A DNA stretch of 64,000 nt from Palsa-504 sp963739615. GTDB taxonomy: Bacteria; Actinomycetota; Actinomycetes; Streptosporangiales; Streptosporangiaceae. The DNA lies in NCBI GenBank assembly GCA_963739615.1, contig CAVUBD010000015.1, positions 124,001 to 188,000 of the forward strand, read 5' to 3'. A model generated the notes under the pieces. It did no database searches, had not been told where the DNA came from, and saw nothing but the letters and a program-made list of their open reading frames with translations. The translations under genes were made by a program, and so were the position numbers. This document shows, in pieces, positions 44,133 through 52,653 of this stretch. Each line of letters starts with the position of its first letter. The first letter of the stretch is position 1.

Positions 44133-45421
44133 ACACCGAGGAGCGGCAGCTATCGGACATGCTGCGCCGCGTCACCCCCGAGCCGCCGCGCCGGGTCACC
44201 GTGGACGATGTCGCGTTCCGGCTGGAGAACCAGGCTGAGCCGCGGGCGCGGCGAGGGTTCCCGGGCTGGAACCGCAACTGGGCGCCCGTGCTGGCCGCGG
44301 CAAGCGTGTTCGTCGTGGCCGGCGCGAGCGCGGGCATCACCGTGGGCCTGACCTCGCACCGCGGTCCTTCGTCGTCGGTCAGCCAGATCACCTCGAGCTC
44401 GGTCCCTGCGTCGTCCTCGTCGGCCGCCCCGACCCAGCCCCCGAGGTCGGCCAACCCGACCTGGCCACCGGAGTCCGTGGCCAACGGGATGTGGGGCGCG
44501 GAGCTGATCGACCGCTCGACGTTTAACCAGGACTCGCTCGTCAGCGGCGCGAACTCGCTGTACGCGATCTCCCAGGGCTACCTGGACCGGATTGCCCCGG
44601 CCACCGGGAACATCGTGGCCTCAGCTCCGTACAACCCGCCGGTCCCGAGCCCGCCGGTCGTCACCGGCAACACGGTATGGGCGGTGACGTCTTACGCGGA
44701 CCGCGACGTCGTGCTGCACGGCTACGACGCCAAGACGCTCGCCCAGGTCGCCTCGGTCACCGTTCCGGTCAGCGGTCAGGTCTCGACTAGCGCCGGGGGC
44801 GTGCTGACCAGCGGGCCCGGCGGTGACCTCTACCTGGCCGCCGGCCGCGGCGTGGCGGTGGTGGATCCAAGCACGCGCCAGGTGATCAGGCAGATCAGCG
44901 TGCCGGCGGGACCGGTGAACTCGGTGGCCGTCGCGCCCGACGGGGGCAAGCTCTATGTCAGCACAGGCTCGTTTGAGCTGCTGGCCTATAGCCTCGCCAC
45001 GGGCGCCCAGCTCGGATCCGGAACGAGCGGCATCGGCAGCAACGCCGGGAACCTGGTCGCGACCTCCGGCGGCGTCTGGGGCACGGTCGGAACGGGCATG
45101 AGCGAGTGGGTCTGGTTCGCTCCTGGCGGGAACCTGGCTCGTGTCGTCCGGGTCACCGAAGGCGCGGGCGGGGGCCTGGCCTCGGTCCCGGTCTTCAGCG
45201 GCGGCGCGGTCTGGATCGGCGGCTCGCACACGCTGGCCTGCGCCAGCCCCGCCACCGGGCGGGTCCTGGCCAGCGCGGCCATTCCCACTGACGCCGGCGT
45301 GGTCGAGTACTTCGGCAGCGTCACCATCGCCGATGGCCACGCCTACGCCTACTACCAGAATCAGCAGGCCCAGCAGTTCGGCGTGGCCACCCTCACCCCG
45401 CCGAGCGCCTGCTCAGGCTGA
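44129..45421 (+). CDS. Membrane-anchored beta-propeller protein (sigma-factor partner)
   Basis: A 430-residue protein that starts at GTG 44129, inside the four-base overlap with the end of the sigma gene. A ~60-residue basic cytosolic part (EERQLSDMLRRVTPEPPRRV) is followed by one helix (WAPVLAAASVFVVAGASAGI), a Ser/Pro linker and an outer repeat domain with YncE/PQQ-like blades (AVVDPSTRQVIRQISVPAG, VNSVAVAPDGGKLYVSTGS). The coupling and layout suggest an anti-sigma or sensor for the SigE-type factor. The cytosolic part lacks a zinc HxxxCxxC motif. Confidence 0.7.
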   Translation: MNTEERQLSDMLRRVTPEPPRRVTVDDVAFRLENQAEPRARRGFPGWNRNWAPVLAAASVFVVAGASAGITVGLTSHRGPSSSVSQITSSSVPASSSSAAPTQPPRSANPTWPPESVANGMWGAELIDRSTFNQDSLVSGANSLYAISQGYLDRIAPATGNIVASAPYNPPVPSPPVVTGNTVWAVTSYADRDVVLHGYDAKTLAQVASVTVPVSGQVSTSAGGVLTSGPGGDLYLAAGRGVAVVDPSTRQVIRQISVPAGPVNSVAVAPDGGKLYVSTGSFELLAYSLATGAQLGSGTSGIGSNAGNLVATSGGVWGTVGTGMSEWVWFAPGGNLARVVRVTEGAGGGLASVPVFSGGAVWIGGSHTLACASPATGRVLASAAIPTDAGVVEYFGSVTIADGHAYAYYQNQQAQQFGVATLTPPSACSG

Positions 45422-45464
45422 ATCCTGCCGACCTTGCGCGGGCCGAACCCTGCCGGCCCGCGCC

Positions 45465-46460
45465 CTAGCTGCCAGGTCCGTCCGTCACCCTTTCCTGCGG
45501 TGGCGGCGGACCTGGCGGCGTTCCGTCGCCGAACGGCCGGCCGCCCAGTTCCTCGCGCCGGTGCGGGTCGAGCCAGCCCGACAGGTCGGGTCCGGCCGGG
45601 ACGATCCGGGAGGGGTTCAGGCTGGTGTGCACGCGGTAGTAGTGCTGCTTGGTCTGGGCGAAGTCGATCGTGTCGCCGAAGCCGGGCGTCTGGTACAGGT
45701 CCCGCGCGTAGCCCCAGAGCACCGGCATCTCGGTTAGCTTGCTCCGGTTGCACTTGAAGTGGCCGTGGTAGACCGCGTCGAACCTGGCCAGCGTGGGCCA
45801 GAGCCTGATGTCCGCTTCTGTGATCGTGTCACCGACCAGGTAGCGCCGGGTCGCGAGCCGCTCGGACAGCCAGTCGAGCCGGGCGAACAGCTTGCCGTAG
45901 GCCTCCTCGTAGGCCGCCTGCGTGCTGGCGAACCCGCACCGGTACACGCCGTTGTTCAGGTCCTCGTAGACGAGGTCGGCGACTTCCTCGATCTCGTCGC
46001 GCAGCTTCTCCGGGTACAGGTCCGGTGCGCCCGGCCGGTGGCAGGCCGTCCATTCCGCTTCCATGTCCAGGGTTATCTGCCTGAAGTCGGCGCTCACCAC
46101 CGCGCCCGAGGCGATCTCCACGATGGCCGGGACGGTGACGCCGCGGTCGTAGCCGGGTACCGCGCGCTCGAAGGCCTCCCGCAGCCAGTGGATGCCGAGC
46201 ACCGGGTCGACTTCACCCGGGTCCAGGTCGAAGGTCCAGCTCCGCCAGTCGTGCTCGGGTCCGCAGATGCCCATGGACAGCGCGGGCTCCAGCCCGAGCA
46301 GCCGCCGGACGATCATCGTGCGGTTGGCCCACGGGCATCCCCGCGCCACCACCAGCCGGTACCGCCCCGCTGCCACCGGAAGGGTGCCGTCCCGCCCGTC
46401 CGCCGTAATCCGCCCGTTCAGGTACTTGGTATCCCGGACAAACTCTCCCGCAGCGCTCAC
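45465..46460 (-). CDS. yqjG: Glutathionyl-hydroquinone reductase (Xi-class GST)
   Basis: A 331-residue Xi-class glutathione transferase-like enzyme, which reduces glutathionyl- (or, in actinobacteria, probably mycothiol-linked) quinones. The catalytic Cys sits in VVARGCPWANRTMIVRRL. Further marks are WRSWTFDLDPGEVDPVLGIH, YDRGVTVPAIVEIASGAVVS, NNGVYRCGFASTQAAYEEAY and VGDTITEADIRLWPTLARFD. The length is typical. Single gene. Confidence 0.9.
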   Translation of the reverse strand: MSAAGEFVRDTKYLNGRITADGRDGTLPVAAGRYRLVVARGCPWANRTMIVRRLLGLEPALSMGICGPEHDWRSWTFDLDPGEVDPVLGIHWLREAFERAVPGYDRGVTVPAIVEIASGAVVSADFRQITLDMEAEWTACHRPGAPDLYPEKLRDEIEEVADLVYEDLNNGVYRCGFASTQAAYEEAYGKLFARLDWLSERLATRRYLVGDTITEADIRLWPTLARFDAVYHGHFKCNRSKLTEMPVLWGYARDLYQTPGFGDTIDFAQTKQHYYRVHTSLNPSRIVPAGPDLSGWLDPHRREELGGRPFGDGTPPGPPPPQERVTDGPGS

Positions 46461-46565
46461 CCTCCCGACGCTACACGATCAGCCAGCCGGGCAAGCGTAA
46501 CCTAACCCGGCACTAGGAACAGCTGCGGGCGTGGGGGGCGCCGGTCCGCGATGACCACAGACGGC

Positions 46566-48068
46566 TTAGCGAATTCCGTCCCAGCGGACCCGTTCGTCGC
46601 CGGCCGGGTCGTCGACGACGTTAATGCGATCGGTAATCAGGCCGGTGGTGCGGGTAGCGCTGTCGTAGGCCGCCCAGCCAGGGTTTCCGCTGGTGATGAA
46701 GTCAACCCAGGCCCGATGGGTCACGTCCGCGACGGCCTGCGATGGCGTGTCGCCCAGGCGGGGGCGGGTCTCGGCCAAGGTGATGGTGTCGAACACGAAC
46801 GGGATCTCGACGCCGTGGCAGGCCCCGAGCCGGTGGTTGTCCCGCGGTTCCGGGTAATCGAAACGGTAACTCCACGTCTTGCCGGTGCCCGAAGCCGCCC
46901 GGGCCTCGGCGATCCGGATCGACGGGATGCGGTAGAACCAGTCGCTGACCACGGCGGCCAGGATGTCGCCCGGGCTGCCATCCGGCCGGCTGGCGCGGTA
47001 GACGGCGAGATCGCCGGACGACAGCCCGTACGCGGCGGCGACGGCGCCGAGCGTCGGTTCGTCGATGGCGCCGATCGTGTCGGCCGCGACCAGGAACAGC
47101 CGCGCCTCGTCGCGGTTAGTTCCGATCAGCAGCGGAACGTCGCCGCCCTGACCCGCGGCGATCGCAGTCAGGGGGGCCGCGGGCAGGACCGCCCCGTCGA
47201 CGGTCGGGGCGAACGGCAGCAGGCTCCGCGCGAGGTGACCCCACTTGGCCCGGTCCGGATTCGTCTGCACCTCCACCACCAGGTCCGACGCGGCCCGGAC
47301 CAGCCTGGCCAGCGGAACGGCCTTGATCGACTCCCGGTCCGCGGGCACCCCGAGTGCCTCGGCCAGGTAGCCGCCGACCTGGCCGGCCACGTCCGGGGCG
47401 AGCGTGTGGGCCGCGGCACCGCTCTGCGCGATGGCCTGGGCGAACAAGCCCTCGGCGAGCGGCATCGACAGCAGCGTCGATACGCTCATCGCTCCGGCCG
47501 ACTCACCCGCGACCGTGACGCGTGCCGGATCGCCGCCGAACGCGGAGATGTTGCCCTGGACCCACCGCAGGGCCGCCAGTTGATCGAGCAGGCCAAGGTT
47601 GGCGATGCCGTCGCCGAGGAACAGGAAGCCCTCGGCGGCCAGCCGGTAATTGATGGTCACGCCCACGACGCCGTCGCGGGCGAAGGCCGCGCCGCTGTAC
47701 TCGCCGATCGATCCCGACCCGTTCGTGAACGAGCCGCCGTGGATCCAGACGAGCACGGGCAGTCCGGCTGCGTTCGGGTCGGGCGTCCACACGTTGAGGT
47801 TCAGGCAGTCTTGTCCCGGGATCGCCACCTCGGGGAACAGGAGCCTGTACCGCGGCGGGTAGTCGCCCTTGGGTACCGTCGGCCCGTAGGCGGTTGCGTC
47901 GCGTTCGCCGTCCCACGCGGGGACGGCCTGAGGAGGCCGCATCCGGTTGGCGCCGAACGGGGGCGCCGCGTAGGGGATGCCGAGAAACGCCGCCACACCC
48001 GACTCGACCTGGCCGCGGACGGCCCCGTCCTTGAGCTGGACCACCGGATGCCGCGTCATCTCGTTCAT
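46566..48068 (-). CDS. Type B carboxylesterase
   Basis: A 500-residue alpha/beta-hydrolase of the carboxylesterase/cholinesterase family. The N terminus has VRGQVESGVAAFLGIPYAAP and DCLNLNVWTP. The oxyanion region is VLVWIHGGSFTNGSG and the nucleophile is in VTVAGESAGAMSVS. The Glu and His of the triad lie further on, with His near RLGACHGVEIPFVF. Start ATG 48068 overlaps the stop of the upstream hydrolase by four bases (ATGA), so the two are coupled. The substrate is unknown. Confidence 0.88.
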   Translation of the reverse strand: MNEMTRHPVVQLKDGAVRGQVESGVAAFLGIPYAAPPFGANRMRPPQAVPAWDGERDATAYGPTVPKGDYPPRYRLLFPEVAIPGQDCLNLNVWTPDPNAAGLPVLVWIHGGSFTNGSGSIGEYSGAAFARDGVVGVTINYRLAAEGFLFLGDGIANLGLLDQLAALRWVQGNISAFGGDPARVTVAGESAGAMSVSTLLSMPLAEGLFAQAIAQSGAAAHTLAPDVAGQVGGYLAEALGVPADRESIKAVPLARLVRAASDLVVEVQTNPDRAKWGHLARSLLPFAPTVDGAVLPAAPLTAIAAGQGGDVPLLIGTNRDEARLFLVAADTIGAIDEPTLGAVAAAYGLSSGDLAVYRASRPDGSPGDILAAVVSDWFYRIPSIRIAEARAASGTGKTWSYRFDYPEPRDNHRLGACHGVEIPFVFDTITLAETRPRLGDTPSQAVADVTHRAWVDFITSGNPGWAAYDSATRTTGLITDRINVVDDPAGDERVRWDGIR

Positions 48069-48637
48069 ACGTCTCTCCATACCCTCGCCAGCTGATCCAC
48101 GATGCCCGCCACCAGGCCGGGCCGGGTGAGCATGGCCAGGTGATCCGCGTTCTCGCGGCGGACGGGCCAGCCGCCCACGAAGCGCTCCCGCAGGTCGTCA
48201 TCGGGAAGCACGGCCGACAGGGCGCCCGCGGGAAACCACTGGTTCCACCGGGGGAGCAGGGCTCCGTGAGCCATGTCACGCAGATGCTGCCGCAACTGCG
48301 CCGGCGCGGTGTCGAACCAGCTGAGCCCGGGATGAGGCAAGATCGCGTCAACGAAGATGGCCGCGTGGACATCTACTTCGCCGGCGATCGCCGGGAGCAG
48401 CGCCCCGGCCCCGCTATGGCCGGCTATGACCACGGGGCCCGGCAGACATGCCTCGGTCAGGGCGCTGGTCACCCGCCTGGCTAGGTTGCGATAGTAGGGA
48501 GGCCCGCCGTCCGTGCCGCCGGCCAGCGACGGCGCGAGGACCAAATGCCCTAGCTGCCGCAGCCGTTCCGCCGTAGCTTCCCAGGTGAGCGGGCCTACCA
48601 GGGGACTGTGCACGAGGACGAGCGCGGGCTGTTGCAT
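48065..48637 (-). CDS. Alpha/beta hydrolase
   Basis: A 190-residue small alpha/beta hydrolase. It opens ALVLVHSPLVGPLTWEATAE, and the nucleophile elbow is VVIAGHSGAGALLP with Ser near residue 75. An acid is likely in AIFVDAILPHPG or the later DD pair, and the His in ENADHLAML. It is the first gene of a two-gene operon with the carboxylesterase, overlapping by four bases. Its small size lacks a long cap domain. Confidence 0.78.
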   Translation of the reverse strand: MQQPALVLVHSPLVGPLTWEATAERLRQLGHLVLAPSLAGGTDGGPPYYRNLARRVTSALTEACLPGPVVIAGHSGAGALLPAIAGEVDVHAAIFVDAILPHPGLSWFDTAPAQLRQHLRDMAHGALLPRWNQWFPAGALSAVLPDDDLRERFVGGWPVRRENADHLAMLTRPGLVAGIVDQLARVWRDV

Positions 48638-48675
48638 AACGGCCGATTATCTCCCGATGGTACTGGCGGGGTTTG

Positions 48676-48694
48676 TTAGGTTAGCCTAAGCTAA
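48676..48694 (+). promoter_or_regulatory. IdeR/DtxR iron box
   Basis: TTAGGTTAGCCTAAGCTAA matches the actinobacterial iron-box consensus TTAGGTTAGCCTAACCTAA at 18 of 19 bases. It lies about 50 bases upstream of the small ORF and the ferric ABC operon, the expected place for repression by iron-loaded IdeR/DmdR. Confidence 0.85.
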
Positions 48695-48744
48695 GCTGTC
48701 TGCGGCCTGAGGCATCTGATGCGGCTGACCACGAGGAAGGGTAG

Positions 48745-48849
48745 ATGACCGAGACAACGACAGCGGAAACAAGCCGCCTGGCCGGGCGCGCGGTAGCCAG
48801 GAAGCTCACCTGCCGAGGCCAGGCCCTCACGATGTGCTGGGCCTCATGA
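48745..48849 (+). CDS. Small upstream ORF coupled to the ferric-binding protein
   Basis: A 34-residue frame with GAAGGG ahead of ATG 48745. It has two Cys near the end (LTCRGQALTMCWAS), and its TGA overlaps the ATG at 48846 of the next gene by four bases. The next gene lacks its own clear ribosome site, so its translation probably depends on this ORF. No known family. Confidence 0.5.
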   Translation: MTETTTAETSRLAGRAVARKLTCRGQALTMCWAS

Positions 48850-49892
48850 TCGGCTGGCGAGCGGCCGTGGCGGCCGCCGTAGCCTGCGGTTCGCTGGCGG
48901 GCGTGCTCGCGGGCTGCGGCTCAGGGTCGTCGGATTCGTCCAGCCAGGCGATCACCGTATACAGCGGGCAGCATGAGCAGACCACCAACGGGCTGGCGGC
49001 CGCGTTCCAGAAGCAGAGCGGGATTACCGTCAACGTCCGCAACGGCGATGAGGCCACGCTCGCCAACCTGATCGCCGTGCAGGGCTCCCATTCGCCCGCC
49101 GATGTCTTCTACACAGAGAACTCGCCCCCGCTGGAGTTCCTCCAGGAGAAGGGCTTGCTGTCTGCCGTGGACCAGGCCACGCTGTCGGCGGCCACGGCCA
49201 GGTACAACTCGCCCGGCGGGGACTGGGTGGGGGTTTCCGCGCGGGTCAGCGTGCTCATCTATAACCCGTCGCTGATCGCCGAGAGCCAGCTTCCGACCAG
49301 CGTGATGCAGCTTGCCGACCCGAAGTACAAGGGCAAGCTCGCCCTCGCCGCCGGGGAGACCGACTTTCAGCCGATCGTCACCTCGGTGATGAAGACCTAC
49401 GGCCAGGCAGCCGCGCTCAGCTGGCTCGAAGGCATCAAGTCCAACGCCGCGAGCCATAACCTCCCGGACAACGAGACGCTCGTGAATGACGTGAACCGCG
49501 GCCAGGCCGCCTTCGGCGTCATCAACGAGTACTACTGGTACCGGCTCCAGGCGGAGATCGGCGCTTCGGCGATGCACTCCCGGATCACCTACTTCGCCCC
49601 GCATGACCCCGGGTACGTGATCGATGTCTCAGGCGCGGCGGTGCTGAAGTCGAGCCCGCACCAGGCGGCCGCGCAGAAGTTCCTCGCCTTCCTGGTCAGC
49701 AGGCAGGGGCAGGAGATCATCGCGCGCGCGTCAGGCAACGAGCAGAGTTATGAGTACCCGCTCGGATCGGGAGTGACCACGTCGGCGCCTGAGACGCCGT
49801 TCGATCAGCTTCAGCCGAACTCGATCACTATCGCCGATCTCGGCGACGGCTCGGCGGCGCTCGCCCTGCTTCGTCAGGCGGGCCTGCTGTGA
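48846..49892 (+). CDS. Ferric iron ABC transporter, substrate-binding lipoprotein
   Basis: A 348-residue extracellular binding protein of the FbpA/FutA class. A signal peptide with lipobox (SLAGVLAGCGSG) marks a lipoprotein. The mature part begins ITVYSGQHEQTTNGLAAAFQ, with VRNGDEATLANLIAVQG and PADVFYTENSPPLEFLQEKG as in ferric-binding proteins. The paired Tyr of INEYYWYRLQ are the likely iron ligands. It heads a three-gene operon with permease and ATPase, under an iron box. Start by overlap at ATG 48846; an in-frame GTG at 48834 is possible. Confidence 0.88.
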   Translation: MIGWRAAVAAAVACGSLAGVLAGCGSGSSDSSSQAITVYSGQHEQTTNGLAAAFQKQSGITVNVRNGDEATLANLIAVQGSHSPADVFYTENSPPLEFLQEKGLLSAVDQATLSAATARYNSPGGDWVGVSARVSVLIYNPSLIAESQLPTSVMQLADPKYKGKLALAAGETDFQPIVTSVMKTYGQAAALSWLEGIKSNAASHNLPDNETLVNDVNRGQAAFGVINEYYWYRLQAEIGASAMHSRITYFAPHDPGYVIDVSGAAVLKSSPHQAAAQKFLAFLVSRQGQEIIARASGNEQSYEYPLGSGVTTSAPETPFDQLQPNSITIADLGDGSAALALLRQAGLL

Positions 49893-49917
49893 TCCTCCGC
49901 ACCGAGCAGGACCGCTG

Positions 49918-51516
49918 ATGGCCGCGGGTACGCTAGCTGACCGCCAGGGCGAGATGATCACGGCCCGTCCGCGGCGGGCCCGTCGCCCGGTCGCCCTGTT
50001 CACGGTCAGCGCCGTAGTGGCGGCGGTCCTCGCGCTGCCGCTGGTGTTCCTGCTGATCGAAGCCCACGGTGCCGGGGCCGCGGAGGTCGCTCACCTCATC
50101 TTCCGGCCGCTGACCCGCTCGTTGCTCTGGAACACCGTGCGGCTCACCGTCGTGGTCACCGCGGCGTGTTCGGTGATAGGCACCGCCACCGCGTGGTGCA
50201 TCGAGCGGACCGACCTGCCGGGCCGCCGGGCGTGGGCCGTACTCGTGGTGGTGCCGCTCGCCATCCCGGACTTCGTGGTGAGCTTCGGCTGGAACTCCCT
50301 GTGGTCCTGGGCGCACGGCTTCACCGGGGCGGTCATCGTGATGACCCTGTTGGTCTACCCGCTGGTTTACCTGCCGGTGGCGGCCAGCCTGCGGATGGCG
50401 GATCCCGGTCAGGAAGAGGTCGCGCGCAGCCTGGGCTCCGGCCGTGTCCGTACCTTTGCCCGGATCACCCTCGGCCAGGCCAAGGGCGCCATCCTCGGCG
50501 GCTGCCTGCTGGTCGCCCTGGTCATGCTGGCCGAGTACGGCGCGTTCGAGATCCTCGGTTACCAGACCTTCACGACTGAGATCTTCACCGAGCTCAACGG
50601 GTACAGCTTCGCCGCCTCCTGCGCGCTGTCCCTGGTGCTCGTCGTGCTGAGCCTGCTCGTCCTGGCCGGGGAAGGCATGCTCCGCGAGCGCGACCGGGGC
50701 CGGGTGAGCAGGTCGGGCCCGATGACCCAGAGAGTAAACCCCCCTCAGCGGCTCGGCTGGACACGCTGGCCCGTGCTGGCCCTGTTCTCCGCGCTCGTCC
50801 TGCTCGCGCTCGGCGTCCCCGCCGCGGCCACCGTGTACTGGATGCAGGCAGGCCGGGCCGGCGGGTTGTCAGGCGGGGCCAACGTATCCCTGCTGAACGC
50901 CGCCGGGCACACGGCCCTGTACGGCGTCGTCGCGGCGGCCCTGGCCACGATCGGTGCGTTTCCCGTGGCCCTGCTGGCCATCCGGCACCGCGGGCGCGTG
51001 CGGCAGCTGCTTGAGCGCAGCACCTACCTCGTCCTGGGCATGCCCGGAGTGGTGATCGCCTTCGCCTTGTCCTATTTCACCGAACGCTACGCGGCCGGGT
51101 TCGGCTACGGGACGTCGATGCTACTCATCGGCTGCTACGCGATCATGTTCTTCCCGCTGGCGCTGGTCGGGGTCAAGGCATCGCTGGCCAGGGCGCCGGT
51201 CAGCCTCGACGAGGTGGCCAGGTCCCTGGGCCAGCGCAGGCTGGTCGTCCTGTTCCGGGTGACCGTGCGGCTCGCCGGGCCTGGCCTCGTGGCGGCGTTC
51301 TGCCTGGTTTTCTTGTCGGTGGTCACCGAGCTCACCGCCACGTTGCTGCTTATCCCGACCGGTGCGCAAACGCTGGCCACTCAGTTCTGGGCCTACGAGA
51401 CCAACCTGTCCTACAGCCAGGCCGCGCCCTTCGCCCTCGTCATGATCATCGTCGCGGCCGTGCCGAGTTATGTCCTAGGCCGATTTTTCAATCGCCCGGC
51501 TCAAGCGCGAGGATGA
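49918..51516 (+). CDS. Ferric iron ABC transporter, double-domain permease
   Basis: A 532-residue FbpB/SfuB-type permease with two fused halves, about 12 helices. Each half has an EAA loop: EEVARSLGSGRVRTFARITL in the first and DEVARSLGQRRLVVLFRVTV in the second. It begins 25 bases after the binding-protein stop. The next gene starts four bases after it ends, so translation is coupled. Confidence 0.9.
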   Translation: MAAGTLADRQGEMITARPRRARRPVALFTVSAVVAAVLALPLVFLLIEAHGAGAAEVAHLIFRPLTRSLLWNTVRLTVVVTAACSVIGTATAWCIERTDLPGRRAWAVLVVVPLAIPDFVVSFGWNSLWSWAHGFTGAVIVMTLLVYPLVYLPVAASLRMADPGQEEVARSLGSGRVRTFARITLGQAKGAILGGCLLVALVMLAEYGAFEILGYQTFTTEIFTELNGYSFAASCALSLVLVVLSLLVLAGEGMLRERDRGRVSRSGPMTQRVNPPQRLGWTRWPVLALFSALVLLALGVPAAATVYWMQAGRAGGLSGGANVSLLNAAGHTALYGVVAAALATIGAFPVALLAIRHRGRVRQLLERSTYLVLGMPGVVIAFALSYFTERYAAGFGYGTSMLLIGCYAIMFFPLALVGVKASLARAPVSLDEVARSLGQRRLVVLFRVTVRLAGPGLVAAFCLVFLSVVTELTATLLLIPTGAQTLATQFWAYETNLSYSQAAPFALVMIIVAAVPSYVLGRFFNRPAQARG

Positions 51517-51520
51517 AGGC

Positions 51521-52564
51521 ATGCGGCAACTGGCGGTGACGGGCCTGCACAAGGCCTTCGGCACCCACCCGGTCCTGACCGGCGTGGACCTGGAGGTACC
51601 TGCTGGGTCCCTGACGGCGATCCTCGGGCCGTCCGGCAGCGGGAAGACCACCTTGCTGCGACTGCTGGCCGGCTTCGAACGGGCGGACGCCGGCACGATC
51701 ACGATCGGCGATGTCCTGGTCGACGGCCCCGGCGAGCACACCCCGCCGGAGCGGCGCCGCATCGGCTACGTCCCGCAGGAAGGGAGCTTGTTCCCGCACC
51801 TGACCGTCGAGTCCAACGTCGGGTTCGGGCTTGCCGCCAGGGAACGGCGCGGCGGCAAGGTACCTGCCATGCTGGAGGCGGTCGGCCTGGGCGGCTTCGG
51901 CAAGCGGTACCCGCATCAGCTTTCCGGTGGCCAGCAGCAGCGGGTCGCGCTGGCCCGGGCGCTGGCCATCGAGCCCGCGGTGGTGCTCCTCGATGAGCCG
52001 TTCAGCTCGCTGGACGCTCAGCTGCGGGCCAGCGTCCGCGCTGACGTCCAGGACATCTTCCGCCGCAGCGGCACCACGGCGGTGCTGGTGACGCATGACC
52101 AGGACGAGGCGCTGTCGATCGCCAACCGCGTCGCGGCGCTCCGCGACGGGAAGATCGCGCAGTACGCGACGCCGGAAGAACTCTACCGTCGGCCGGCCAA
52201 CCCTGAGCTGGCCAGTTTCATCGGTGACGCGAACCTGCTCGAGGGCGTTCTCAACGGGGATGTCGTCAAGACGCTGCTCGGTAACCTCCCGCTCGGCGCC
52301 GACGTGACCATCCCCGCCGGCACCAGCCAGGTCACGGTCCTGGTCAGGCCCGAGCAGATCGAACTCGAGCCCGGCGCCGACGGCGTGCCGGGCCGGGTGA
52401 CGTCCTTTGGCTACCACGGTCACAACGCCGTCCTCCACGTCCGGCCCGAGCATGACGGCGACCGGATGATTGTCGTGCGGATGAGCGGGGGGCCCTATCT
52501 GCCCGTCGGCTCACCGGTGACTCTCCGGGCCCGGGGCCCGGTATTCGCCTGGCCGAGAGACTAG
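51521..52564 (+). CDS. Ferric iron ABC transporter, ATPase
   Basis: A 347-residue ABC ATPase of the FbpC type. Walker A is ILGPSGSGKTTLLRLLAGF (~residue 34), the Q loop IGYVPQEGSLFPHLTV, the signature HQLSGGQQQRVALARALA, Walker B VVLLDEPFSSLDAQLR and the switch VLVTHDQDEALSIA. A C-terminal TOBE-like domain holds VTVLVRPEQIELEPG. GAGGATGAAGGC precedes ATG 51521. It completes the iron-box-controlled operon. Confidence 0.92.
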   Translation: MRQLAVTGLHKAFGTHPVLTGVDLEVPAGSLTAILGPSGSGKTTLLRLLAGFERADAGTITIGDVLVDGPGEHTPPERRRIGYVPQEGSLFPHLTVESNVGFGLAARERRGGKVPAMLEAVGLGGFGKRYPHQLSGGQQQRVALARALAIEPAVVLLDEPFSSLDAQLRASVRADVQDIFRRSGTTAVLVTHDQDEALSIANRVAALRDGKIAQYATPEELYRRPANPELASFIGDANLLEGVLNGDVVKTLLGNLPLGADVTIPAGTSQVTVLVRPEQIELEPGADGVPGRVTSFGYHGHNAVLHVRPEHDGDRMIVVRMSGGPYLPVGSPVTLRARGPVFAWPRD

Positions 52565-52653
52565 CCAGGTTGCGCCAGCGCAGTTGCCATCATGTGCCGC
52601 ACCTGGGAGGCTTGCGGCTGTCGTCTGGCCGCTACTGTTCGGGGGTGTCCATC

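Noticed and set aside
46551..48095. A 514-codon plus-strand frame over the carboxylesterase
   Set aside because: Antisense shadow; the minus strand has the full GESAG carboxylesterase.
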